Shown: positions 50,101 to 63,572 of the stretch, piece after piece
Numbering within the stretch: the stretch's first letter is position 1
How the letters are laid out: every line of letters starts with the position of its first letter
Origin: Dermatophagoides farinae
Lineage: Eukaryota; Arthropoda; Arachnida; Sarcoptiformes; Pyroglyphidae
Direction: 5' to 3'
Assembly: GCF_024713945.1 (NCBI RefSeq)
Contig: NC_134684.1
Coordinates: 2,275,001-2,339,000 of the forward strand
DNA length: 64,000 bases
Notes under the pieces: generated by a model
The model's database searches: none
Seen by the model: the letters and a program-made list of their open reading frames with translations, nothing else
What the model was told of the DNA's origin: nothing
Made by a program: the position numbers and the translations under genes

Positions 50101-53100
50101 TTCAACTTGGACATCATCGATGTTAGATTTTTATTACAATTTATCATCATCATCATCATCACCTTCATCATCATTGATTTCGTTGTCCACCACCACCACC
50201 AGCAACAACATTTACCATTTTTGTCCACAACAACAATTACAATTACGATCACGATTTGATCATTCAGCACATCGTCGTGCTACATCACAGTATTTCATTC
50301 TCAATGATCTTCATGATGGTTTGTTTTTTATTGTCATTTCGAGATTATTGGTCATTTATTAAATCTTAATCATATATTTTTTATGTCTGATAAAAACAAT
50401 CAAAAATAAATTAATTGTTTTCATTTCTATTTTTTTGTTTTCATCATCCGCTTTCCAATCGGTTCGATTACAAAATATTTCCGGATCTTTCGATCTAGTA
50501 ACAACAACAAGTTCCTCAAATCTTCAACAACAATCAAATAATAATAATTCAACATCCAATATTACATCATCGACTGCTTTACCACAAATCAATCGAATAC
50601 AGCAACAACATCATCATCATCATCATAATCATCATAATCGTACGACTACACCACCATCAGATAGATTTGTTTCATCAAACACTAATCATTCACGGCCATC
50701 ACGTCCACAATCGACATCATCTATACCGCAGATTGGTAATCTATCTTCGGTAGTTAAACCTGCTGTTGTACCGACAAAAAAATCTACTTCATCAACAAAT
50801 TCTCGAATCACAACAAAAAATTCAAAATCTTCTAGTGATAATGAAAGTGTAAAAAATAATAAAACAAAATCATCCAATGGTCTGAATAATTCGGTATCAC
50901 GTTTGAATCCATCACAAAGTGAACTAAATCTTCGTAAATCAACGACTACAACTGTTCCCGGGAAAAGTGGACGACAGCTTCAATTACGTCGACTACCAAC
51001 ACCAACAACAACCACTAGTGGAAATTCAAATCAACCTAGACGGCCAATATCGACCATAATTGAATCATCGATACCTTCAATGATAACAATGATGACAACA
51101 AGTTGTCCAAGTAGTACAACAACAATTACCAATGGTATCACTACAACAATGATGAATCCACAGCAACAACAACAACAACAATCAACTATGAAACCAACGG
51201 CCACCGTAAAAGGTTAGCAAAGAAAAAAATTATTTGGCCTGATGTTTAATGTCTTTTTTATTGAATATATTTCATTTCACATAATAGCCATGGTGACGCC
51301 AATAATGTCTACAATTGATTCTCCGAATCATAAAATTGATAAACAAACTAAATGTCCACAAAAAGGAATAATATCATCTCGATCGACTGATTCAACACAA
51401 TCTTTGAATTACAAGAATGATGTCAATTGTAGTAACAATGATCATCATATGAAAAACAATAACATCAATGGATCATCATTGTCGTTGAAAAAAGATACAA
51501 ATGATATGGATTTACAATTATCATTGAAAAAGAAATCAAATATTAATAGACGTCAAAATTCATTAGGATCTACAAACAGTGTTGGCAATGGTGGTGGTGA
51601 TAGTACAAGCGATGGTGATGGAAATATTAGTGAAGATATGGAAACACCACCCATTATTCCACCAGTAATGGAACGGCCTTTACAAACAATTTCCTATCTT
51701 AAATCCAATGCAAATGTTTCAACATCAAATTCGACTACAAACATTCAAAATGGTAATTTTCATTTGATCATCATCATCATCATCATCTGCAAATCAATTC
51801 AATTTCTTATCATTTTTCTATTGATTAGCTTATCATTCACTTAGATTTTCAAATTTAAACTAGTATTTTTCCATTGTTTATCTTATTGTCATATTTTTTT
51901 TTCTCTCTCTCTCCGTTCTTATCAATCAGTTGTTGTACAACCAAACATTGGTTCATCGAGGACGACCACACCGACGATCATGTATCGTAAACCGGAAAAT
52001 CAACAAACCCATTATCAACGTACAGGACGATCACATTATGAACCATTATATTCAAATGGTACGATGAATGTTCCATCCAATATACATCGATTAAGTCAAG
52101 GTGCCGATTACTATGGTTCAGATAATGATGATAGGTAAGATGAAAAAAATTGTTGTTGTGTTTGAATTTGTTTTTCTAGATTTTCCATACACGATCCATA
52201 TAAAAACCCCGAATTTAGTAATAATACGGTTGATTTTCATAGTGAACCAGAATCACCAATGAAAAATCATCTCAGTGATTCAACAACATTGCTAAATTTG
52301 CACGTTATTCGCCATTCATCATCATCATCATCATCATCAACGTCTGCAACAAAATCAACTAAACAGCAGCAACAGCAACAACAACAACAACAATTGAATT
52401 CTCGTACAGATATTGGTCGTGATGGATCCCAGAAAAACATGATCCGTTTGAAACATTCATTTTCAAATCATAATCATTCTAAAAATAGTAACAATATAAT
52501 ATCACATGGAACCACAAATAATCGAGGGTAAATCATAAATTTTCACTACGAAAAATAAAGCTGGCTGAATGTTTTTTTTTTTTTTTTTTTGACCATCTGT
52601 CCGATCCAAATTGTCAACATAATAATAATTATCATAATAAATTGCATTGCATTAACAAATTGCAACTTTCAAATAAATAATCACTGAAATGGTGTTTTTT
52701 CTGTTGTCTTTGTGGTCATAATAATAACTGTTACATTCCATATGTGTTATATATTTATAAGAACTAAAAATTCTTTTCACTCATGTCTAACATAAACACA
52801 TTGCTTTTATTTTATTTGAATATTTATTATATAAATAATCAAACATATGCCAACCATATTGTACTAATCAATTTTTTCAATGTTTTTTTTTCTTCTCTTT
52901 TTTTTCCTATAGTTTTGAAGAGAGTAGTTCATTAAGTTCTGATACCGGTGGTGGTGGTGGTGGTGGTGGTATTTGTGGTGTTGCCAATTGCAACGGTGGT
53001 AATGGTAGCCATTGTTCGGATGTTAGTACAACAACAACAACGACAACATCCTCTTGTTCATCATCATTAGATCCTCGTGTTAATCATATGCCAAAATCGT

Positions 53101-55074
53101 CCATAAAATTCAATCAGAATCAACAAAATCGATCAAATTCTAGTCCAAACAAATCATTATCGAATTCAACTACTGAGCTTTATAAAACAATTTCACCACC
53201 ACAACCAATAACAATGACTAAATTAATGGGTCAGTCTGGAACATTACCAATGAATAGTAGTGGTAGTGGTCATTATACGAAGAATAATAATATCACAAAT
53301 AATCGTTCAAATATTGTAAATCAAAATCAACGATTTTTGAAAAGTTCAAAATTACGTTCACAAACATTGGCCAATGATGGATCGGTAATCTATTCAGATT
53401 CTGAATGTCAACAGCCACAAAATCATCAATCACAGTCTCGTTCAACATTTTCACTATACAAACTTCCAATCGGTCCACAATCATCAAACGTTAATAATTC
53501 GCAACAAGTCGGCAATCAATCAACAAATATGATCCAAAACACTACTAACTTTTGTTCATCATCAAAAGATGGCGGCCATTATAGTGAATTGATTTATTCA
53601 AACATACATAGCGGCAATAATAGTAGCCGTCCAACTACGGATACTGATTCAATTGATTCATTAAATACAATTGGTTCGGATCGAGCTTCATCAATTGCGT
53701 CACAATCAATTTATGGTGTACATCCATCATTGTCACATCATACAAACAACCATCATCATCATCATCATCATCCATTATCTAAACCAGGTGATTTAATTTG
53801 TGAATATGAATCTGTAAATCGTTTACGTGAAACTATGTCAGCATCACCAACATCGAATAAAATGTTTACAAATTCAAATGGTGTTTATTCGGATACAAAT
53901 TCTGGTACAAGCGGTAATAATAATAATAATACAGCTCATATAGGCCGTAGTGGTTCATTTCGTCTTCCAGGAACATCAACTAATCATCATTTACCACCGA
54001 TACCGGCTCATTTGAATAAAATCAAACAACAACAACAACAACAACAACTACAACATGATCAACAACATCTGCCGCCAACATCAGAACATTCAGCATCATC
54101 ATTATCATTATTATCATCAAATTCATCGGCAATTTTTACAACGGTAAATAATAATTTTATTTTTTTTTTGGTCCAATAAAATCAATTGCATTGCCGAAAA
54201 TAATTGTTTGTTTTCTTTTCCGACTTAATTGAATTGTCATTTTTTTTATCATAATGATAACCAGGTTAGGTTGTGTAGCTAACTATAATTATTACTATAC
54301 CTCATAATGACAAGTACTTTCTGATCATTCGAATATCATTATTGAATCGAATGATTTGTGGCCTGCCTGTTTGTTGTTGATGTTGTTGTCAAAAATCTAA
54401 TCAGTTTTGTTAATTAATAGAGATTATTGTGAAGAAAAAAATTATTACTTGAACATTTCATTTGACAGCCAACTACATTTGATGTATGTATGTGTGTTTA
54501 GGAAGATATAAAATAATAATATCACTATGGTGATGATGGTCGACCTCATTCTTCATCATAATCATCATCAATATGACCATCATCATCATCATCATCATCA
54601 TTATCATTAATATGTTGGCATTTTTAACGATGTGAACTTGAAATTTTGGTTTTTGCCACTTTTTTTTGAACTCATCATATTCTGAATGAAAATAGACTAA
54701 AAGAAGAGAGAAAAAAAGGGTTAATACACACACTCATACACACATTGTTATGGAGGCTGTGAATGTTCCTGAATTTTTTTTTCCTTTCACATTATTTTGC
54801 TTTGTCATTATGGCCATAGAATAGAATAGAAATTCGATTGCACTAGATTGTGAATAAGAAGAAGAAGAAGAACAGAAAAAAATTGTCATAATTTAACAAC
54901 AAAAAAAATAAAATTAATTTTTTTTCCACTTGTCATTTTATTCTTTCACTCGCACACACACACACACAATTGTAGCCCGAAGAGAAATACATACATGAAA
55001 TTCGACGTTTACGGCGAGAATTGGATCAAGCAAATGAAAAAATCTACACACTTACATCACAATTGACGGCAAAC
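29044..55074 (+). CDS. NAV: Neuron navigator (NAV/unc-53/sickle) homologue, 3' partial
   Basis: Twelve exons join in phase: 29044-29292, 37108-37324, 38532-38677, 45497-45569, 45976-46345, 46693-46916, 50499-51212, 51288-51752, 51930-52134, 52180-52527, 52913-54143 and 54976-55074, about 1447 residues. Exons 2-5 form the CH domain: IYTDWANHYLKK, INDLHDGVLLIHLVESV, MPKNVNQMIANIDSCICFL, GNLKSILTLFFNISRYKQ. Exon 6 opens with SRLPNQN, matching NAV SRLPGP. Then comes a long Ser/Thr/Asn/Gln-rich region with the NAV block GFEESSS (start of exon 11). Exon 12 (IHEIRRLRRELDQANEKIYT then LTSQLTAN) begins the NAV coiled coil. The AAA+ ATPase part is beyond the right edge. NAV proteins act at microtubule tips in axon guidance and cell migration. 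Weak points: exon 1 (phase fits, no recognised domain) and exon 7 acceptor (gatctag). Confidence 0.88.
29293..31048. other. NAV intron 1, left part
   Basis: AT-rich with (GT)n at 29431-29452 and 29531-29558 and CA runs near 30600-30625. Open frames are microsatellite artefacts. No further gene seen. Confidence 0.6.
31049..33064 (-). CDS. Filzig-like CLIP-type trypsin serine protease, inside NAV intron 1
   Basis: Four exons on the minus strand: 33064-32965, 32886-32650, 32538-32477 and 32386-31049. Phases agree throughout and the product is 578 residues. A signal peptide covers about residues 1-29. Exon 2 has a Cys-rich CLIP-like module (GRCIPHYECVQNRGISIGHC ending in ASCCMLP). A Thr/Asn/Ser-rich linker leads to the activation site GRVVGGRNAQFGEWPWQVL. 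The triad is intact: LTAAHC, DNDIALLEL, and GDSGGP preceded by DTCE, so position 189 is Asp and trypsin-like cleavage after Lys/Arg is expected. The catalytic domain closely follows Drosophila filzig (CGVRPLRPTGRVVGG, HIVPICMPN, GTVSHGIKCAEPNLPGVYM). Filzig is a secreted or membrane-linked protease of the cuticle and epidermis. The gene runs opposite to NAV. Confidence 0.9.
33065..36900. other. NAV intron 1, right part and promoter side of the filzig-like gene
   Basis: Low-complexity AT-rich sequence with GT runs (34456-34473, 36163-36177, 36214-36235), a TTG tract near 34592-34620 and several GAT tracts. No coding sequence recognised. Confidence 0.6.
36901..36993 (+). CDS. NAV: Possible alternative first coding exon of NAV
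   Basis: An ATG-initiated 31-residue frame (MKMNQIGEMNSSITSTNINE then MIQKQKQTIIK) ends at a gtgtga donor in phase 0. A 114-nt intron would join it to the CH-domain exon at 37108. It cannot be an internal exon after exon 1 because the possible acceptor upstream leads to an in-frame stop. The donor is weak, so this is tentative. Confidence 0.3.
37325..38531. other. NAV intron 2
   Basis: 1.2 kb, donor gtaagt, acceptor aatttag. Contains T tracts, GAT/ATC tracts and a GT run near 38271-38288. Nothing else seen. Confidence 0.7.
39942..39969 (+). repeat. (GAT)n microsatellite
   Basis: About nine GAT units in NAV intron 3. Confidence 0.85.
41121..41150 (+). repeat. (TCA)10 microsatellite
   Basis: Ten perfect TCA units in NAV intron 3. 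Confidence 0.92.
42451..42480 (+). repeat. (ACA)10 microsatellite
   Basis: Ten perfect ACA units in NAV intron 3. Confidence 0.92.
46917..50095. other. NAV intron 6 and upstream region of the internal ATG exon
   Basis: 3.2 kb of AT-rich sequence with GT/CA runs (47002-47023, 47219-47247, 48203-48226). A 14-bp hairpin lies at 48433-48472. This region would contain the promoter if the exon at 50096 is a real alternative start. Confidence 0.55.
48433..48472. repeat. Hairpin, 14-bp perfect arms
   Basis: catttaccattttg at 48433-48446 pairs exactly with 48459-48472 around a 12-nt loop, in a NAV intron. Confidence 0.85.
50096..50318 (+). CDS. NAV: Probable alternative first coding exon of NAV (short isoform lacking the CH domain)
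   Basis: An ATG frame of 74 codons plus one base (MSSTWTSSMLDFYYNLSSSS start) ends at a gtttgt donor, the same donor type as NAV exon 6. The leftover base matches the phase required by the next NAV exon at 50499. In-frame stops just upstream show it cannot be spliced in as an internal exon from exon 6, so it would be a transcript start. Vertebrate and fly NAV genes are known to use internal promoters giving isoforms without the CH domain. Confidence 0.5.
54144..54975. other. NAV intron 11
   Basis: 832 bases, donor gtaaat, acceptor ttgtag after a CA run. ATC and CA tracts only. Confidence 0.65.
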
Positions 55075-58000
55075 GTAAGTGTCACCTTTTGTTATATCAA
55101 ATTTTTTTTTTGTTCATTATTATTGTTGTTGTTACCTCGATTTTTAAAAAAAAAAATAAGAAAAAAAATTGAATTCAATGAAAAAACGAAAAATTTCTTG
55201 ACCATTTTTTTCCAATGATTATGATGATGATGATGATGATGAAATTTTTTTTTCTGGGCCATCTCATCAATAAAAATCATAGCAGCAGGTGTGTGCATAT
55301 TAGATGAAGGCTTGTGTGTGTGTGTGTATGTCCGATTCGATTACTTTATCTGAATATTATATTATATTAAAAATCAAAAAAGCTAATTCATCACCCATAT
55401 ATTTACTTGATATTAAAATACCTGATATAAATTATGTAGTAACAGAAACAGAAAATGTTTTCCATTGGACATTGGTTGTAATCAAATTTGATTTTGGATA
55501 ATGATGATGTTATATAGATGATGGTATAAATACAAAAAAAAACATTTCTGGTCTATCATCATCCTACAGATTCAGGTGGAAATTTTTTTTTTCATTTTTT
55601 TTCTGGTTGATTACTGATCAACTCATTCATCATAGAGATGCAGAAAAAAAACTGGTTTTTTTTCTGTCAAATTTACGTTTTTGAGTGGAAAAGAATGAAA
55701 AAACATTCATGTAAATAAACGAAAAAAAAAAATTTTTTTTTGTCTGTTTAATTTTTTGCAATTAAAATTCCAATCATTTCTTCCTGTATTTATATCAGTT
55801 TCGTTTTTCTCCCCCCACAACCAGAAAAGACATTTTAATGGACATTTGAATTTTTTTTCTGATGGTCAATCATTTTCTTTTCAATGTATGTTAGCATTTG
55901 ATGATCGATTTCAAATCATTAAAAATTTTGTAATTGATTTTCTATTTATGGAATATCAATTATTTTGGATTCGATTTTTCTTTGATTCAATTACGATTTG
56001 AATTGAAATGGAGTGGCTGAATGAATGCATTTTTTTTTGCTACAAATTTTTTTTTCACATTGTAATCTAATCTAATCATGTTATTTTGTGTTTGTGTGTG
56101 TGTGTGTGTGCATGGTTAAAACTTGAAATGTTGAATTCCGATTCATCACAAAATGTCAGTTGCTTGAAGGTTTCATTTTTTTTTCTAATCCTAAAACCTG
56201 ATTGAATGAATTCACCGGCATCTTTCTTCATTGTGTTTTGTTTCCAAATTGATAGGATTCTTTTTTTTGCTCCACTTTTTCTCATTGAAAGTGATGGAAA
56301 ATTGAATTGAAAATTTTTGTTCATTTTTCATGATTCTCTCATATTAATTTCAAATCAAATTGCCAAAGGATTAAAATGACAAAACAATCAAAAAAAAATG
56401 TGGATTTTGATCTTGTCAGAAACAAATTTATGACATGAATGGATTTGAATTTATATTAGTAGAATTATGATTAAGTTAAGATGAAATGTTTTTTTTTCGT
56501 TGAAAACTTTTTTTTTACACCTCTATTTCACTGTTTATGTGAATATATTTATACATTAATTTGATCCCAATGGTTAGTTAGTTTTTCTTGCCATCAGGTA
56601 GTAAACATATGATGGCCATCCATGTATCTATCATCATCATCAGGGATGTAATGTTGATTATCATGATGATGATGATTATGCGTGTGTGTGCGTATAGGTT
56701 GCTTTACATTTTTTTTTGCACACCTTGATTTTGATTTTGATTTTGATTTTTTTTCATCTACCAATCCATCCATCGGTTGACCTGGTTGATTCTCTATTTC
56801 TATGTGATTTTGATGTTTGTTCACAAAATTTGATTATGATGTGTGGATGATGTTCATAAGCCGGATCAATTCATCATCCGGTGAATTAAATTTTTTTTTT
56901 TCTTCTCTCATGTTGAAATTTCAAATTATAATTTATTCCGTTTATTTGTTTGAATATTCGTTAAATATCTTCAAGTTTTAAAGATCAACAAGTGATTTTT
57001 TTTCTCAAGTTGTTTGTTTGTTTGTTTTTATAGTGAAAATCATCATTCTCAATATATCATATCATTTTTAAATTTCGCGCACAATACACACACACACGCA
57101 TACAAACAACTGAGATGAGACTAGATTAATGAATCAAATATAAAAAAAAACCATATCCATGCATAAATTAGTGCACAGCAGCCAAATTCGATTGTCGATT
57201 CAATGACAATTTGACCAATTTTCTTAACTTTAGTCTTCAATCTCTAACTCATTATTATTACCATTGTTGTTGTTGTTGTTGTTGTTTTTCGTTTCTTGTT
57301 AACTAACCGTTGATTTGTCAATGATTATTCTCATATCCATTTGTTTTTTGTTTTTTTTTTTGCTGATGGTGATAATAATGATCATGATGATGATGATGAT
57401 GATGATGATAATGATGATCATTTGATTCGATATTTACAGGAAACGTATGTAGAAACACAATTCGTTTATTTTTCATTTTGTCCTAGTTTTTTTTCCTTTT
57501 GTTTTCACAAATTATGTATACCTGTGTGTGTGTGTGTGTGTGTGTCAATTCATTTTATCCTAGATCATTCATCTCTGTTTGCGTGTGTGTGTTTACTACC
57601 TGATAACCGAATCTAGTTTTGCTTCATGCATGTGTTGATTTTTTTAGTTTAATTTTCAATCCAATTAACTTTTTTTTTGTTTGTTTGTTGTCTTTTACCT
57701 CATCATTGATCTTTTATTTGTTTGATGATGATGATGATGATGGCAATTATTATAATGATGATTAAAATCATCATCATCATCATCATTAGCAATCGAAAAG
57801 ATTTTTTTTTTCTTCAATCGGTTTATGTTTGAGGTGTTTTAAATGTTTTTCGTTTTAAAATTTTTTTTTTTTCATCTAACCATGGCATTGTGAAAAGATT
57901 TTTTTTTCTCTCCCCGTAATGGTGGTAAACGGTCAAATATATTGATTTTGAGTTAATAGAAAAAAAAGATGTTTTCTGCGTCCATTTTAAATCCTCTTTA

Positions 58001-59387
58001 ATTATCTTTAATTCATTCGATATTGAATAATAATAAGATGGTTGATTGATTGAATCCTACATTCAAATAATTTCTCTTTTTCATTTTTTTTTTCATTATT
58101 GATTTTAGTTTCAGTAAACAAAAAAAACAAACAAAAATGTAATTGACTAGTAAGTGTTGGAATTATTTAGACAGACAGATGTTTTACACCTGGCTAGTGG
58201 TCAAGTCAAGTTTGTTTGTGTTTGTGTGTGTGTGTAACGATTATGTTCAAAGTTCAAATGTGTTCTCATTGAATTTTTTTTCAATTTTTTGTTGTTGTTG
58301 TTGTTTGAAATTTTTGTCCATATAGAATTTGAAAATCAATCAACAAAACAAAACAAAAAATTTATTCGACTTATCTTGCCATATTTATATATTGATTTTA
58401 TTATGTTCGTGTATATATGGTGTATTACGCCATAATAATCAACTACTATGTAATCAATTAATCACTGACACATATGTGTCTTGTGAACAATTGAATTCAC
58501 AAAATTTTCTTTTGGCACGATCCACAGAAGAAAAATAAAAACACGATTAATTTGATTCAATTTCACAATTCTCATAGGATTATTGTGGTATCTATTTTTA
58601 TCAAAGATAAATTTATTTGTAGATAACTTTTTCGATCTTGATAGTGATTTTTTCTGTTTTGTTTTGTTTTGTTTGGCTGGAAAAAAAATATATTACCACA
58701 TCATAGTTTTATCAGTGTTAATCTCATTGGATTTTGAATGTGAATGAATGTGAAATTTTTCTCTCTTTTTTTTTCCTCCTTGTAACAAATATTTCCATAA
58801 TGATTAAATACAGTGGATAACTTGGTTATATAATAATGATGATAAAGCCACAGCTAATGATTAGATGATTTGAGGATTTTTACCATTTTTTTTTTGCTGT
58901 CATCTTGCTTCCTATTCACAATTGTCATCCATCAATGGTTCATTCGATTTACATTCATTTAATATAACAATGGAAACTTGATGCTAACAGAGTAGTATAT
59001 ACCACGAATATTATCGTTCCTATTTCATTCATGGTATGAATGGTTTTTTCTTTCACATCCAAAATCCGCTTTATGGTAAATTCAATAATAATTTTTTTTC
59101 TTCTTCATCAGGTACATTTCAATTGTCAATTGTTTTATGGATTATGGATATTCATTTTTGTTGTGTTCATTCTATTTGACAATCATTAATAATCGTTATT
59201 CTAATATACCACATTGTAGAATTTTTTTAAATTCCATTCCATAAATATATATGAATCGAATCTTGAATAATATCCATAAATTTCTGTACATCTTATCAAT
59301 GGTTGGATTTAAAAAGGATGGATCACCATCTTGATTTGATTTGATTGTAATGGAAAAAGAAATTGAGAACTCTTTTTTTCTACATTA

Positions 59388-59425
59388 TTGTTGTTGTTGT
59401 TATTGTTGTTGTTGTTGTTGTTGTT
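59388..59425 (+). repeat. (TTG)n microsatellite with one interruption
   Basis: About 38 bases of TTG units, interrupted once by TTA, followed by GTGTTG variants. Confidence 0.85.
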
Positions 59426-62400
59426 GGTGTTGGTGTTGATGATGTGCTATTGATGTTGGCCCCATTATAAAAAAAAACGGTTTTTGTTATCCGGTAAATA
59501 TATTTTCATATATAAAAAGCTTTTCAACATCATCAACACATTTATTTTCAATGATGATGATGATGATGATGATCAAAACAAAAAAAATTTTTTTTTCATC
59601 GTTTACTGCTCTAATAGCCTCATTATTTTATTTTTTTTTCATCAATCCATTACAATTACATTAAATCTTTGTTCATTCATTCATTCAAACAAAACATTAC
59701 GAATAGAGTAATTTGACAAGAATGATGAAAGCCAAATGTCATCATCATCATCAATACATTGATATGAAACAAAAAAAAAAAAAATAACAAACCTCCCACC
59801 ATTCTGGTCACATTGTTGTTGTTGTTGTTTTCTAGTATCATTTTAGCACCAGTGAATAACTTGTTGAATGGTTTTTCTTTTCTTTTCACAAAATTTTTTT
59901 GTATTTTTTTTTCTGATAATGACACCTGTCATTATGCACAACCATTTTTTTTTTTTTGCCACCAACATTGTTAACATTTTTTCTTTTTTTTTTTTTTTTA
60001 CTCGATTGATTCAAATTATTGCCTGTTTTTTTCTGTGAATATAAATCATCGTTCTATATATAATAATCATAATGATTGTTATTGTTATTGTCACATAGAT
60101 TTGTCAATTTGTTCGTTCAAATACTTGTGTGTGTGTGTGTGTGTGTGGGGAAAAAAATAGATCACACACACACACACGCTCATTCATACAAGATAATCAT
60201 CATAGTATTTTATATGAATTTATTCAAATCTCGATACAACAACAACAACAACAAAAAAAATGATGACAAGAATCAAATGATTAATCATCATCTTCTTCTA
60301 CTTTTTTTTACAGCAAATTGAATAATAATCATTTCAAATCACGATTGATTCCAATGAACTTGATGATGTCGTGCTTGGCAGTGTTATCGATTCAATAAAT
60401 AGAATATCCAGAAAAATAAAAATTGCTAAATTCAAATTCATTCATCAATTGATTTATGGCTGCTGCCATCAAACAGCAAAAAAAAAACAAAAACAAAAAT
60501 CAATTGAAACAACCAAAATACTATAGTTATTTTTTTCTGGTTGTTTTCAATTTAACACCGTCAATCTTTTTATTTATTTTTTTTTTTGCTGGTGGTGATC
60601 GTTATTTTTTTTCCAATTTGACCGACTTTTTTTCACGAAAAAAAAAATAAATATATTTGGAGCTTCTAAATATATATAAGAAGAAAAATAACTGATAAAA
60701 TTTTTTTTTTCTCTTGGTGGTATACAGTATTATTGAATTGCCAAACATCGATTTCGATGATGATATGGTGGCGGTGATTGAAAAACGAGTTTTTTTTTGT
60801 CTTTCATGTGAAAATGTCTTATTTTACACTGTTGTAGTTTGATTTTCATCAGACACACACAAACACACACACACCTGTATCATCATCATCATCATCTTTA
60901 TACAAAAGGCAATCGACATTTGTTATTTTATTTTTTATTTGGTAATAGAAATTGATGATAGAAATAGAAAGTGGCCATTTTTTTCCTAGTAGTTTTGAAA
61001 ATCAAAAAAAAAAATTTTACTTTTTTTTGGAAAAAAAAGTGAAAATAATCAGTCCAATCTCTTTCAAACTACTTACCAGTTATGTAGGAAAATCTCGTGT
61101 GTTGTGCTTTATTTCACGAATTTATGTTTGAAAAAAGTTTGCAATCCAATTGACACATAACGAGAGAGTGAAGAAATGAAAAATCAAAAAACAACAACAA
61201 CAAACCATCATCTGAAAGATTCACAGAATGATAAGCAAAACGAAATGAACAAAAATAAAATAAAAAAAAAATCAGAAATAAATAAGATACAAAAAAAACT
61301 TTTTAATGTTTTCATTCAATGATGTCAATAATATGATGATGATGATGATGATTGTAATACATCAGCAATATACATGATTAGATCTTTCAACGCTAAAATA
61401 ATGTCTCTCGGTGTGTGAAAGAAAATCGAAAAATCCGATGTCAAATTCACTTTCATTTCGTTGTCATTTTGGAACCGAATTTTTTTTTCACTTGTCATCC
61501 CAATTTATTCATCGTGGGAAACTTGTATTTCCTATGACGATGACGATAATAATCATCTTCTTACTCGATTATATAACAAAAAAAATAATCAAAAATATGA
61601 AACTATCCAAATCAAATGGCATTTGTTTTCGTTTGTTTTTTTTCCACAACCGAGAATTATCGTTTTTTGTTTGAGAATCCGATTGTTTGCTTTTAAGTGC
61701 AACAACAACCACAATAACAACGAAAATCTTTTAATGAATAATGGGCAAAATTCCATCAAAATCAAGAAATAAATTTCTTTTCAAAATTCACATCCTTGAA
61801 CGAATGGTATTTGAGTTTTTAAATTTTAAACTCTAGAAAAAAAAAACAATAAACATAATGACCATCACATTAAAACTATAGTCTGATCTGTTTGTTTTAT
61901 TGTTTTTTTTGTTTTTGTTTGGAAAAAAGTGACCAAAAAAAAAATTGTTTGGTTGAACAATCATCAGTTTGTGTCTAAACTTGGAACATTATCATCATTG
62001 ATAACGTTATTGTGCCGTAAATCACCTTGACGTTTTTACAATTTACTGATGTTATAATTAATTTATTTACTGGCTATTCACTAGTAGTTGCATATATGGA
62101 TATTTCTGGCAATTTTTTTTTTTTGCTATTTTTCATATATGTTTTCATATCATAATAATTGTATATATAAAGGAGAACAAAAAATAAGAAAAAAATGTTG
62201 CACATTCTTAAAATAGAAAAAAGTCGAAAATTTTTCACAGTTGTCCAATTTTTTTTTTGTTTTTTTGTTTTTACTGTTTTCCATTTTTTCGCCCTATTTC
62301 TTTTGATGATGATCAATTTATTTCTGTGGCAAATTACCATGGATGATGATGATGATGATGATGATTAGGACCAATCGATTTAATCTATGGCGTCAATTTG

Positions 62401-63505
62401 TTTTTTAAAAAAGAATTAATTGATTGCCAATCAAATTGATATGAGTGTCGATCAATTTTATTTTTTTTTCAATCATCAATGTACACCAATAGGTATGTTA
62501 ATGAATTTTCCATAATAAAATTCCTTTAATATCCAAAAAAAAAACGCCCAAAGGAGATCAAATCAACAGGTTGTTGTTGCTGTAGTTGTTATTGTTGTTT
62601 CTAATTTGTTGATTCTAATAAATCTTTTAGCGGGATTTTCTTTATCAACGATAATAATGATGATGATGATGATGGTTGCTTTACAAAACCGGCTAAACAA
62701 TTTACTTGAAAATGATGTTGATGTTAATGTTAATGATAATGATGATGGCTCTTACACAATATATTATCAATTTAATTAATTACATTGACCGACGCCAACA
62801 CTGCCATCGAATGAAAAAAAAAGAAGAAAGAAAACTGGTATTGTAATCTTCTTTCAAGGATTTGATCTTTTTTTTTTGGCAATAAATTTTTTTTTTCATC
62901 AAAAAATACCCAATATTATAACCAGATTATTGTAGCAGTGAATCAGTTCAATTGATTGAATGTAAATTTTACAATTTTAAATGTATTTAAACTAAACAAT
63001 TGAAATAGATAAAAAAAATATGCAAATTTTCTGGTTGAAAAAAAAAATTTAAATCAACTCAAATCATCATTATTATTCAACAATCATAATAATAATCATC
63101 ATCATCATCATCTCTTCTTTGTTCCTGATGTCAGTGTTTGCGTGTGTGTGTGTGTATGTTTATGCTATTCCATAAAATTCACTGTTCCAGATCGTGTCAT
63201 TGCATTTTGTTGGCTTTTGCTTTTACATTCCACGTTTGATTGTTACTGCCGTTGTTGTTGTTGTTGTTGTTGTTTTTAATGTTTAATGTTCCGAAAATAG
63301 TCAAATATATCAAATATCTATCTAGTAAAAAAAAACGTAACGAAATTATATGGACATTGTTATTTAATGACGATCCGATACGTATCATCATAACAACAAC
63401 AACAACAACAAAAAAACAACAAGATCCAATCGTATTTTTTTTATCTCTTTCCATGATATGGTGATGATATCGTATGTTTTCCTTTGGATCAAAGATAGAC
63501 AGACA

Positions 63506-63572
63506 GACAAACAAACAAAACAAAACAAAACGAAACTAAACAAAACAAAACGAAACGAAACTAAACAAAAAT
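63506..63572 (+). repeat. AAACA-type minisatellite
   Basis: Imperfect repeats of aaacaaaac, aaacgaaac and aaactaaac over about 65 bases in the NAV intron, following AGAC and AAAC runs. Confidence 0.75.

Noticed and set aside
57341-57616. Asp-rich frame in the NAV intron as a further NAV exon
   Set aside because: It is translated GAT and GT microsatellite sequence and does not match the NAV segment expected after LTSQLTAN.
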